Below are positions 57,528 to 64,000 of a stretch of 64,000 nt of DNA, one piece after another. The notes below the pieces were generated by a model. That model had not been told where the DNA came from, searched no databases, and saw only the letters and a list, made by a program, of their open reading frames with translations. Source of the stretch: Curtobacterium aurantiacum (GTDB lineage: Bacteria > Actinomycetota > Actinomycetes > Actinomycetales > Microbacteriaceae); NCBI RefSeq assembly GCF_018598555.1, contig NZ_JAHEWN010000010.1, positions 62,001 through 126,000 of the forward strand. Direction: 5' to 3'. Numbering within the stretch: position 1 is the stretch's first letter; the number at the start of each line of letters is the position of its first letter. The position numbers were made by a program, and so were the translations under genes.

Positions 57528-58701
57528 AGCGCTTCAGGTTCGTCAGCTCCTGCAGCACCTCGTCCGAGGTCGTGATGATCCGCGCGTTCGCCTGGAACCC
57601 GCGCTGCGCCACGATCAGGTTCGTGAACTCCTGCGACAGGTCGACGTTCGACATCTCGAGCGTCCCCGCCGCGAGCGAACCCACGCCAGCGGAGCCGGGG
57701 CCGCCGACCGTCGCGCCGCCCGAGTTCGCGGTGGCCCGGTAGCCCGACGCCCCGGTCTTCTCGAGCCCGGCCGGGTTGGCGAAGGTGGCGAGGGCGATGC
57801 GGCCCAGCGCGAGCGACGCACCGTTCGAGAACGTGCCCGTGACGGTGCCGTCCTTCGAGATCGAGTAGCCCTGCAGCGCCCCGGCCTCGCGACCGTTCTG
57901 CGAACCGATCGCCGCGGTGTTCAGCGACGCGAACCCGGTCAGGTCGCCCATGTCGACGCGGATGCCGCCGACGGCGAGGGTCCCGCCGGCGGTCAGCTTG
58001 CCGTCGGTCCCGAAGGTCAACGAGGTCGTCGCCGTGGTGCCCTGACCGTTGCGTCCGGTCACGTCCCAGCCGGCGGCGGTGCGCGTGTAGGCGAGGGACA
58101 TCGTGTGCTTGGCGCCCGAGGCGTCGTACACGGTTGCCTCGCGCGTGATGGTCTGGCCGACCGCTGTCTCGGACGGCAGGTTGCCGGCGACGGTGGCTGC
58201 GGTGGTGCGGACGGCCGGGGCGGCGGCCTCGAGCGGCAGCACGATGTCGGACAGCTGCCCGTTCTCGTTGACGACGCCGTTGGTGGCCGGGTAGCCCTGC
58301 ACGATCTTGCCGTCGGCGGTGACGAGACGGCCGTTCGCGTCGAAGTCGAACGCACCGGCGCGGGTGTAGACGGTGTCGTTGCCCAGACGGGTGACGAAGA
58401 AGCCGTCGCCCGAGATCATCAGGTCGGTGGCCTTGCCGGTGGCCTGCGCGGAGCCCTGCGCGAAGTTCGTGGAGACACCCGCCACCTGCACGCCGAGGCC
58501 GATCTGGGCCGGGTTCGTGCCGCCGACGCCGGTCTGCGGTCCGCCGGCGCCCTGGGTCATCTGCGACAGGGTGTCCTGGAAGACGGTGGTCGAGCCCTTG
58601 AAGCCGACGGTGTTGACGTTGGCGATGTTGTTGCCGGTGACGTCGAGCATCTGCTGGTGGGAGCGGAGGCCGGAGATCCCGGAGTAGAGCGAGCGGAGCA
58701 T
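57526..58701 (-). CDS. flgE: Flagellar hook protein FlgE
   Basis: A 391-aa hook subunit. The N-terminal rod-type helix (MLRSLYSGISGLRSHQQMLD, VTGNNIANVNTVGFKGS) and the C-terminal helix (VDLSQEFTNLIVAQRGFQAN, ARIITTSDEVLQELTNLKR) that form the hook core are complete, with the FlgE D1/D2 domains between. ATG at 58701. Last gene of the fliG-fliH-fliI-fliJ-NlpC-fliK-flgD-flgE operon. Confidence 0.96.
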   Translation of the reverse strand: MLRSLYSGISGLRSHQQMLDVTGNNIANVNTVGFKGSTTVFQDTLSQMTQGAGGPQTGVGGTNPAQIGLGVQVAGVSTNFAQGSAQATGKATDLMISGDGFFVTRLGNDTVYTRAGAFDFDANGRLVTADGKIVQGYPATNGVVNENGQLSDIVLPLEAAAPAVRTTAATVAGNLPSETAVGQTITREATVYDASGAKHTMSLAYTRTAAGWDVTGRNGQGTTATTSLTFGTDGKLTAGGTLAVGGIRVDMGDLTGFASLNTAAIGSQNGREAGALQGYSISKDGTVTGTFSNGASLALGRIALATFANPAGLEKTGASGYRATANSGGATVGGPGSAGVGSLAAGTLEMSNVDLSQEFTNLIVAQRGFQANARIITTSDEVLQELTNLKR

Positions 58702-58771
58702 GGTGCGTCCTTTCGGAGAGGCAGGAAGATCGAGGAAGAACGAGGAAGAACGGCGGAAGGAGGAGGGGGCG

Positions 58772-59215
58772 TCAGGAAGCCGGAGCGGTGGTGGTGATGC
58801 CGGAGATCACGTCGAGAGCGACCTCCTTCCCGTTCACGGTGACCGTGGGCACGCTGTTCGCGTACGACACGGCCGAGGCGGTCCCGGTGACGGGCTTGCC
58901 CGAGTCGGCGTCGGTGTAGCTGACCTGCTTGCCGACGAGGTTCGCTGCGGCGATGCGCATCTGCAGCGAGAAGTTCTCGTTCCCCGTCGTGGTCTGGTTG
59001 GTGATCTGCTCCATCATCGCGAGCTGCGTCTGCTGGCTGATCATCTGGTTCGTGTCCATCGGCGAGGACGGGTCCTGGTTCCGCAGCTGCGTGACGAGCA
59101 GCTTCATGAACACCTCGGAGTCCATCGTCTGGGACTTCTGGGATGCGGAGTTGGCGGCCAGGGCCGCTGCTTGCGCGGTCGGGTCCACGCTGCCGGTGAT
59201 GCCGTCGATGGGCAT
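58772..59215 (-). CDS. flgD: Flagellar hook-capping protein FlgD
   Basis: A 147-aa hook cap, required for hook assembly and later removed. The conserved N-terminus is FMKLLVTQLRNQDPSSPMDT and QQTQLAMMEQITNQTTT. The C-terminal Tudor-like part is short compared with 220-aa enteric FlgD, as is common in Gram-positives. ATG at 59215. Confidence 0.93.
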   Translation of the reverse strand: MPIDGITGSVDPTAQAAALAANSASQKSQTMDSEVFMKLLVTQLRNQDPSSPMDTNQMISQQTQLAMMEQITNQTTTGNENFSLQMRIAAANLVGKQVSYTDADSGKPVTGTASAVSYANSVPTVTVNGKEVALDVISGITTTAPAS

Positions 59216-59240
59216 GGTGTGTTCCTGTTCGTGAGCCGGA

Positions 59241-60614
59241 TCAGGCGAGGACGTCGAGTCCCGCGGTGCGGATGGAGGGCGTGTGGGTGGTGGGCTGCGC
59301 GCGCGGGGTGACCCGCGCCTCCAGGCCGGGGTCGCCAGGAAGGACACGCGCGGCCGGACGCCCGTCGCGACCCGGCGCGTCCTGCGGCTGGTTCTGCGAC
59401 GACAGGTCGAGGGTGGTGCTCACCCCGGTGCCGACCGCGTCGCGGCGGAGGTCCGGGAGGACCTGGCGGACGGCCTCACGGCCGGCGTCCGACGCGGCGA
59501 ACAGCTCGACGTGCATGCCGTGCGCGGTGACGTGCGCGCGGACCGTGACCGGGCCGAGGCTGTCCGGCACGACCTGCACGGTGACCACGTGCTCACCGGG
59601 GCCGGCCTGCGCGAGCGAGAACACCGGCCGCGCCAGCTGCTGCGCGAGCGGTGCCGGCGCCGAGGGGGCGGCCGCGGAGGGCGCGCCGGCCGACGACGTC
59701 GCCACCACGAACGGCGCGTCGCCGCCGCGGGTCGGTGCCACGGCCGGGAGGCCCGGATCACCCGGCGTCGCCGCCTGCTGCTCCGTCCCGTGGCCGGCTC
59801 CGGAGCCGGTGGTGGCTGCCGGGGCGGTGGCCGCCGTGACGACCGGCGTCTGGGCCGTGGTCGCGATCGGGGTGCCGTCGTCGGTGCGCGTCGGCGCCGT
59901 GGCGGGGTTCACGGCAGCGGGGACGGTTGCGGGTGCGGTGGCGGCTGCTGCGGCCGTCGCGGGGGTGGCGCCCGCAGCGGTCGCGAGCGCCGTCGTGGCA
60001 GTCTGCCTCGCGGACGTGGTTGCCGGAGCGGTCGTCGTCGAGGTCGGCGCGGCGCCGGACTCCGACGCTCCGGGGGACGCCGGTGCCTGCTGCGTGGTGC
60101 CGAGGGCAGTGGCGGTGGCCGGCGTCGGTGTCGACGGGACCTGCTGCGAGGTCGCGCCGTCCACGATCGGCGTCGTCGCCGCAGTGCCGGCGGTCGCTGC
60201 GGCGGCGACGACCGTGGCGTGCGGGTCGCCCGCGGAGGTCTCGGCAGAGCGGACGGTGGGCTCGTCAACCGTCCCGCTCGTCGCGGGTGCTGCCGGCGCG
60301 ATCGGGGTCGCCACGAGCCCGGCGGCGAGCAGCGCCTGCGCGTCGACCGCCTCGGTCACGGGCACCGGCTGGTCCGGCGTGGACACGGACGCAGACGGCG
60401 TGGCGGCGGCGCTGGGCGTCGCAGCAGAACCGTCCGCCGTGCGACCGTCGGCGTCGTCCCGCCCGGGGGCGCCGTCGCCGGGGCGCCGCTCGGTCGCGAC
60501 CGCGGCGGTCAACGCGGCACCGAAGGTCCCGGCGGCCGCGGGATCGGTGGCCGGTCCACGGGTGGAGCCCGAAGTGGTGGGCACGGACGGCTGGGTGGCG
60601 ATGGTCAGGCTCAT
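59241..60614 (-). CDS. fliK: Flagellar hook-length control protein FliK
   Basis: A 457-aa secreted ruler. The first 330 residues are low-complexity Ala/Thr/Pro, as expected of the measuring part. The C-terminal Flg_hook domain (GEHVVTVQVVPDSLGPVTVR, AHVTAHGMHVELFAASDAGR) switches FlhB specificity. A copy of the 12-mer encodes GLEARV in the tail. ATG at 60614 overlaps the NlpC gene stop. Confidence 0.9.
   Translation of the reverse strand: MSLTIATQPSVPTTSGSTRGPATDPAAAGTFGAALTAAVATERRPGDGAPGRDDADGRTADGSAATPSAAATPSASVSTPDQPVPVTEAVDAQALLAAGLVATPIAPAAPATSGTVDEPTVRSAETSAGDPHATVVAAAATAGTAATTPIVDGATSQQVPSTPTPATATALGTTQQAPASPGASESGAAPTSTTTAPATTSARQTATTALATAAGATPATAAAAATAPATVPAAVNPATAPTRTDDGTPIATTAQTPVVTAATAPAATTGSGAGHGTEQQAATPGDPGLPAVAPTRGGDAPFVVATSSAGAPSAAAPSAPAPLAQQLARPVFSLAQAGPGEHVVTVQVVPDSLGPVTVRAHVTAHGMHVELFAASDAGREAVRQVLPDLRRDAVGTGVSTTLDLSSQNQPQDAPGRDGRPAARVLPGDPGLEARVTPRAQPTTHTPSIRTAGLDVLA
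59314..59325 (-). repeat. Interspersed 12-mer CCTGGAGGCGCG, copy 5
   Basis: Exact copy in fliK, sense direction, encoding LEAR in DPGLEARVTP; the same peptide, DTGLEARITP, is encoded by the imperfect copy at 4464. Confidence 0.7.
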
Positions 60615-61363
60615 GCGGCGCTCCCGGACTGCATCATGGACAGCAGTGCGGCGGTCTGCAGGTCGGTCGCCGAGCGCGCTGCCGACGCTGCCGAGACGGT
60701 CGGCGCGGAGTCGGCCGCGGGGGCCTGGTGCGCGGGGACGATCCGGCGGATGGTCGCGATGTCGCCCTCGGCGTACCAGTTGTCGACGATCCGGACGTCC
60801 TTGCCGGGGCGCGGGGCGTGCAGCACCTTGCCGTCGCCGACGTAGATGACGATGTGGCCCTCGCCCTTCGGGATGATGAGGTCGCCGGGCTGGGCGTCCT
60901 TCAGGGAGCCCACCTCGACGCCCATCTTCGCCTGGTCCGGCACGACCCGGGGCATCGTGACCCCGAGGTCCTTGAAGACCGTCTGCACCAGGCCCGAGCA
61001 GTCCATGCCCGCGGTCGTCTCCCCGCCGAACACGTACGGCACGCCGAGGTACTTCTTCGCGTCGGCGACGACGTCGGCCCCGGTGGCACCGCTGCCGGTG
61101 GCCAGGGTGCCGGCACCGGCGTCGACCGAGGTGGCGGGAGCGGCGGTCACCGGAGTGGTGGCACCGGCAGCCGCTGGCGCAGCGGTCGCAGCGGTGGCAG
61201 CGGTCGTGCCCCCCGCGGTGGCGAGGGCGTCCGCGAAGGCCGTCGACCCCGCGGCACCGCCGGCGGTCGACGTGCCGGGAGCGGCCGTGGCCGTCCCGCC
61301 GCGCAGGGTGTCGATCTGGGACCGGATCTCCGAGATCCGGGAGAGCACCGCTTCGACGCTCAT
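60611..61363 (-). CDS. NlpC/P60 (C40) peptidase in the flagellar operon
   Basis: A 250-aa peptidoglycan endopeptidase. A short helical N-terminus (SVEAVLSRISEIRSQIDTL), an Ala/Thr-rich linker, then the catalytic domain: Cys122 in GMDCSGLVQ, His170 in GEGHIVIYVGDG and His182 in VLHAPR. No classical signal peptide, so it may be exported by the flagellar apparatus, as rod-cap muramidases are in other bacteria (inference). It would open the wall for the rod, the role of FlgJ elsewhere. ATG at 61363 overlaps fliJ. Confidence 0.9.
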   Translation of the reverse strand: MSVEAVLSRISEIRSQIDTLRGGTATAAPGTSTAGGAAGSTAFADALATAGGTTAATAATAAPAAAGATTPVTAAPATSVDAGAGTLATGSGATGADVVADAKKYLGVPYVFGGETTAGMDCSGLVQTVFKDLGVTMPRVVPDQAKMGVEVGSLKDAQPGDLIIPKGEGHIVIYVGDGKVLHAPRPGKDVRIVDNWYAEGDIATIRRIVPAHQAPAADSAPTVSAASAARSATDLQTAALLSMMQSGSAA

Positions 61364-61791
61364 CGGGCACCACCTTCCGTGCGGCGTCGTGCCGCGATCT
61401 CGTCGAGGGCGTTCTGTTCGGTCCGGAGTTCCTCGGCCGCATGCTGCGCGGTGTGCTTGCCCTCGAGCTTCTCGAGCCCGACGGCGGCGCGGCGGGCGGC
61501 GGTGTGGTCCTGCTGCGCCCGGTCGGCGTCGGCACGGCGGCTCCGCACGACGGCGTCGAGCTCCTCGAGCATCCCGCGGGTCGCTGCACGTGCCGCGGCG
61601 ACGGCGCTCAGGGTCGCGGCGTCCTGGATCGGCTGGGCGTCCTCGCTGTCGGCGAGGCTCCGCCGGGCGGCGATCCGGGCGTCGGCGGCGTCGCGGACGC
61701 GTTCGTTCGCGGCGGCGAGGTTGGCGGCGGCACGGTCCTGTTCGGTGTGGCGCAGGCGCAGGAGTCCGGCGAGCGGGAAACGGCGGGCCAT
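61360..61791 (-). CDS. fliJ: Flagellar export chaperone FliJ
   Basis: A 143-aa, almost fully helical coiled-coil protein (FPLAGLLRLRHTEQDRAAANLAAA, AARRAAVGLEKLEGKHTAQH). Length and place directly after fliI identify it as FliJ, the stalk of the export ATPase. ATG at 61791 shares bases with the fliI stop; GTG at 61794 is an alternative. Confidence 0.9.
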   Translation of the reverse strand: MARRFPLAGLLRLRHTEQDRAAANLAAANERVRDAADARIAARRSLADSEDAQPIQDAATLSAVAAARAATRGMLEELDAVVRSRRADADRAQQDHTAARRAAVGLEKLEGKHTAQHAAEELRTEQNALDEIAARRRTEGGAR

Positions 61792-63134
61792 CACGACACC
61801 CCCAGCTGCTGCACGAGGCCACCGAGGCGCTGCCAGGACGCGTCGGCGGTCGCCCGCTCGTCCATGCCCTGGCGGAGGAACGCGTCGATCGCGCCCTGGT
61901 GGTCGACGGCGGCGTCCACGAGCGGGTTCGACCCGCGCTGGTACGCGCCGACGTCGAGCAGGTCCTGGGCTCCGGCACGGGCGGCCATCACCTTCCGCAG
62001 CACGGTGGCGGCGGCACGCTGCTCGGGTCGGGTGACCTTCGAGGCGACGCGGGACACCGAGCCCAGGGCGTCGACGGAGGGGAAGTGCCCGGTGATCGCG
62101 AGCTTGCGGTCCAGCACGACGTGGCCGTCCAGGATGCTGCGGGCCGCGTCCGCGACCGGCTCGTTGTGGTCGTCGCCGTCCACCAGCACGGTGTACATCC
62201 CGGTGATGCTGCCGACGCGGTCGGTCCCGGCGCGCTCGAGCAGTCCGGCGAGCACCGAGAACGTCGACGGCGGGTAGCCCCGGGTGGCCGGCGGCTCCCC
62301 CACGGACAGCCCGATCTCACGCTGCGCCATCGCGACCCGGGTGAGCGAGTCCATCATGAGCACGACGTCCTGGCCGGCGTCGCGGAACGACTCGGCGATG
62401 CGGGTCGCGACGAACGCGGCGCGGAGGCGCATCAGGGCGGGCTCGTCGGAGGTCGACACGACCACGATCGAGCGGGCGAGGCCCTCGGGTCCGAGGTCGT
62501 CCTCGAGGAACTCGCGCACCTCGCGGCCGCGCTCCCCCACCAGGGCGATGACGTTGACGGCCGCGTCGCTGCCGCGCGCGATCATCGAGAGCAGCGAGGA
62601 CTTGCCGACGCCGGACCCGGCGAACAGGCCCATGCGCTGCCCCCGGCCGACGGTGGTCAAGGTGTCGAGCACCCGGACGCCGAGCTGCATCGGGGTGTCG
62701 ATACGGGTGCGCGCCATCGCGTTCGGGGTGTCGTGGTCGAGCGGGACCCAGGTGACCGGTTCGCCGACGGGGCCCTCGAGCGGACCGCGGTCGTCGATCG
62801 GTCGGCCGAGCCCGTCGAGCACGCGACCGAACAGCCCGGATCCGGTGGGCACGAGCACCGGACGGCCGCTGGAACGTGCGGGCGTCCCGGCGGTGACCCC
62901 GGCCAGGCGGCCGAGCGGCATGCAGCGCACGCCCGAGGCGTCGGTCGCGACGACCTCGACGGCCGTCTGTTCGCCGTCCTCGGCGCCGACGGTGACGACC
63001 TCGCCGACGCGGGCGTCGAGGCCGGCGATCGTGAGCCCGAGGCCGACGGCACTCGTGACGACGCCGACCCGCGGGGGTGCGGCCTGGCGCAGCGCCTCGT
63101 CGAGGCCGCGCGGACGGAGCAGCGTGGCGGTCAC
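61791..63134 (-). CDS. fliI: Flagellar export ATPase FliI
   Basis: A 447-aa F1-like ATPase that powers export. Walker A is GLFAGSGVGKSS (Lys178), Walker B is VVLMMDSLTRVAMAQREIGLS, and the type III ATPase signature GEPPATRGYPPSTFSVLAGLLERAG is intact. GTG start overlaps fliH by four bases. Confidence 0.97.
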   Translation of the reverse strand: MTATLLRPRGLDEALRQAAPPRVGVVTSAVGLGLTIAGLDARVGEVVTVGAEDGEQTAVEVVATDASGVRCMPLGRLAGVTAGTPARSSGRPVLVPTGSGLFGRVLDGLGRPIDDRGPLEGPVGEPVTWVPLDHDTPNAMARTRIDTPMQLGVRVLDTLTTVGRGQRMGLFAGSGVGKSSLLSMIARGSDAAVNVIALVGERGREVREFLEDDLGPEGLARSIVVVSTSDEPALMRLRAAFVATRIAESFRDAGQDVVLMMDSLTRVAMAQREIGLSVGEPPATRGYPPSTFSVLAGLLERAGTDRVGSITGMYTVLVDGDDHNEPVADAARSILDGHVVLDRKLAITGHFPSVDALGSVSRVASKVTRPEQRAAATVLRKVMAARAGAQDLLDVGAYQRGSNPLVDAAVDHQGAIDAFLRQGMDERATADASWQRLGGLVQQLGVS

Positions 63135-63796
63135 CGGTCGGCTCCCGACGGTTCGACCCCGAGGGCCGTGCGGGCGCGGTCGAGTGCGGTGGCGATCCGG
63201 GCGTCGAGCATGCCGTCCGGCAGGTCGACGACGGCGTCGCCGTCGCGCAGCGCACGGTCGGCGACGACCGGCACGGGCAGGTCGAGGTCGGCGACGCGCG
63301 CAGCGTCCGCCGGGCTCAGCCGGACGGCCACCGGGACCGTGCGGTCGACGGACGCGAGCGCACGCCGGACGGTGGCCTCGGCGCCGGACGCGATCCGGGC
63401 CTCCCGTCCGTCGGCGGGGTGCGCGTCCGTCGTGTCGTGGGCTGGCCTGGAGGCGCGGACCACGTTCCCGACGATCGCCTCGGCCAGGTCGACTGCCGCG
63501 CTCGCGACGGATGCCTCGGCGTCCGCCAGGACGGGTGCGACCGTGGACAGCATCGCGTTCGTGGCGGCGTCGAGGACCGCGATCCGACGGGCCGTGTCCG
63601 CCTGCAGGGCGGCGATCCGCGCCGCGTGCTCGGCGTCGAGCCGGGCGCGCAGGGCGTCCGTCTCGGCCTGCGCGGCACGGAGCCCGGCGGTGTACCCGGC
63701 GGCGTGTCCGCGGACGTCCGCGCTGGACGCACGCTCGCGCTCGGCGGGGTCGACGAGCACCGGGAAGGCGACGCGCTGCACGACGGTGTCAGTCAA
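63131..63796 (-). CDS. fliH: Flagellar export regulator FliH
   Basis: A 221-aa negative regulator and anchor of FliI. The helical N-terminal half is Ala-rich with repeated GxxxG-like spacing (GHAAGYTAGLRAAQAETDAL); the C-terminal domain is ATP-synthase-delta-like (VSLSPADAAR-type and RDGDAVVDLPDGMLDARIATAL). The start is TTG at 63796, overlapping the fliG stop in TTGA, which fits the pattern of this operon better than later starts. Confidence 0.87.
   Translation of the reverse strand: MTDTVVQRVAFPVLVDPAERERASSADVRGHAAGYTAGLRAAQAETDALRARLDAEHAARIAALQADTARRIAVLDAATNAMLSTVAPVLADAEASVASAAVDLAEAIVGNVVRASRPAHDTTDAHPADGREARIASGAEATVRRALASVDRTVPVAVRLSPADAARVADLDLPVPVVADRALRDGDAVVDLPDGMLDARIATALDRARTALGVEPSGADR
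63446..63457 (+). repeat. Interspersed 12-mer CCTGGAGGCGCG, copy 6
   Basis: Exact copy opposite fliH, where the minus strand encodes RASRPAHD. Confidence 0.7.
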
Positions 63797-64000
63797 CGAG
63801 CTCGTCCTCCTCGGCGCGGTGGACGGTGACGATGCCCTGGGCCTCGAGCTCGCGCACGGATCGGACGACCTCGGCACGGGCCTCCTCGACCTGCGAGACG
63901 CGCACCGGGCCCATGGCCTGCAGTTCGTCGTCGAGCAGTTCGCGGTTGCGCTCGGACACGTTCGCGCGGATCGTCTCGATGACGGGTCCGGCGGCGCCCT
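63793..64000 (-). CDS. fliG: Flagellar motor switch protein FliG, C-terminal part
   Basis: Only the last 68 codons are in the window. They read PVIETIRANVSERNRELLDD, ELQAMGPVRVSQVEEARAEV and end EEDELVD, the C-terminal torque-generating region of FliG. The stop overlaps the TTG of fliH. The start lies beyond 64000. Confidence 0.9.
   Translation of the reverse strand, partial: GRRRTRHRDDPRERVRAQPRTARRRTAGHGPGARLAGRGGPCRGRPIRARARGPGHRHRPPRRGGRAR

Noticed and set aside
111-61978. Many very long open frames antisense to or overlapping real genes (for example 992-4186 minus, 24643-28422 minus, 29265-33071 minus)
   Set aside because: High GC content removes stop codons in other frames. These translations are Arg/Ala/Gly-rich, match no family and overlap well-supported genes.

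Overview
The window is very GC-rich, uses GTG starts and 4-base ATGA/GTGA gene overlaps freely, and carries a Wadjet-type jetABC operon, an SigK/RskA-like pair, a class F sortase and a flagellar cluster with csrA, motA/motB and flbD. This points to a motile actinobacterium of the family Microbacteriaceae. Curtobacterium is my best guess, from overall protein character and not from a marker gene.

Layout. 0-3.6 kb: end of a peptide/nickel-type ABC import operon on the minus strand. 3.8-5.5 kb: a three-gene redox operon (molybdopterin oxidoreductase, flavin reductase, zinc-ribbon protein). 5.8-22 kb: mixed metabolic and regulatory genes. These include a catalase, an alcohol dehydrogenase broken by one in-frame TGA beside a divergent TetR gene with a palindromic operator, an epoxide hydrolase, a BLUF-TetR fusion, an MFS exporter, a DUF2254 protein and a frameshifted DUF6098 gene. 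21.9-22.7 kb: a tRNA gly-cys-val operon on the minus strand and tRNA-Val(CAC) on the plus strand. 22.7-28.4 kb: jetA-jetB-jetC with no jetD; two imperfect palindromic repeats of about 115 bp lie where jetD would be expected. 28.8-33 kb: small proteins, a POT peptide transporter and an acyl-CoA oxidase-like dehydrogenase. 33.1-43.9 kb: minus-strand flagellar operon flbD-motA-motB-fliM-fliN-fliO-fliP-fliQ-fliR-flhB-flhA-flhF-like-csrA, headed by a sigma-28/WhiG-like promoter. 43.9-57.4 kb: a mostly plus-strand non-flagellar block containing a DUF4397-sortase-sigma-anti-sigma operon, an HTH-MurA fusion, membrane proteins, two metal-response modules and a phosphoribosyltransferase. 57.5-64 kb: the other flagellar operon, fliG(partial)-fliH-fliI-fliJ-NlpC/P60-fliK-flgD-flgE.

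How the parts work together. The two flagellar operons supply the export gate and ATPase, C-ring, stator, rod cap, hook and hook-length control. Unusual points are a FliM that starts after the usual CheY-binding segment, an enlarged FliN, an FlhF-like protein without a P-loop, and a cell-wall peptidase inside the operon. The sortase operon appears to pair a surface protein with its own sortase under an ECF sigma/anti-sigma switch. The 55-57 kb metal region holds two ArsR-family sensors with different metal sites, one beside a His-rich peptide and one beside a cation-diffusion transporter.

Most notable: (1) a TetR regulator fused to a BLUF photoreceptor domain whose photoactive Gln is Gly; (2) Wadjet-like jetABC without its nuclease; (3) a 12-bp motif, CCTGGAGGCGCG, present six times exactly in both orientations and several reading frames, far above chance; (4) the FlhF-like pseudo-GTPase and the altered FliM/FliN. 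I found no CRISPR array, insertion sequence, prophage or rRNA.
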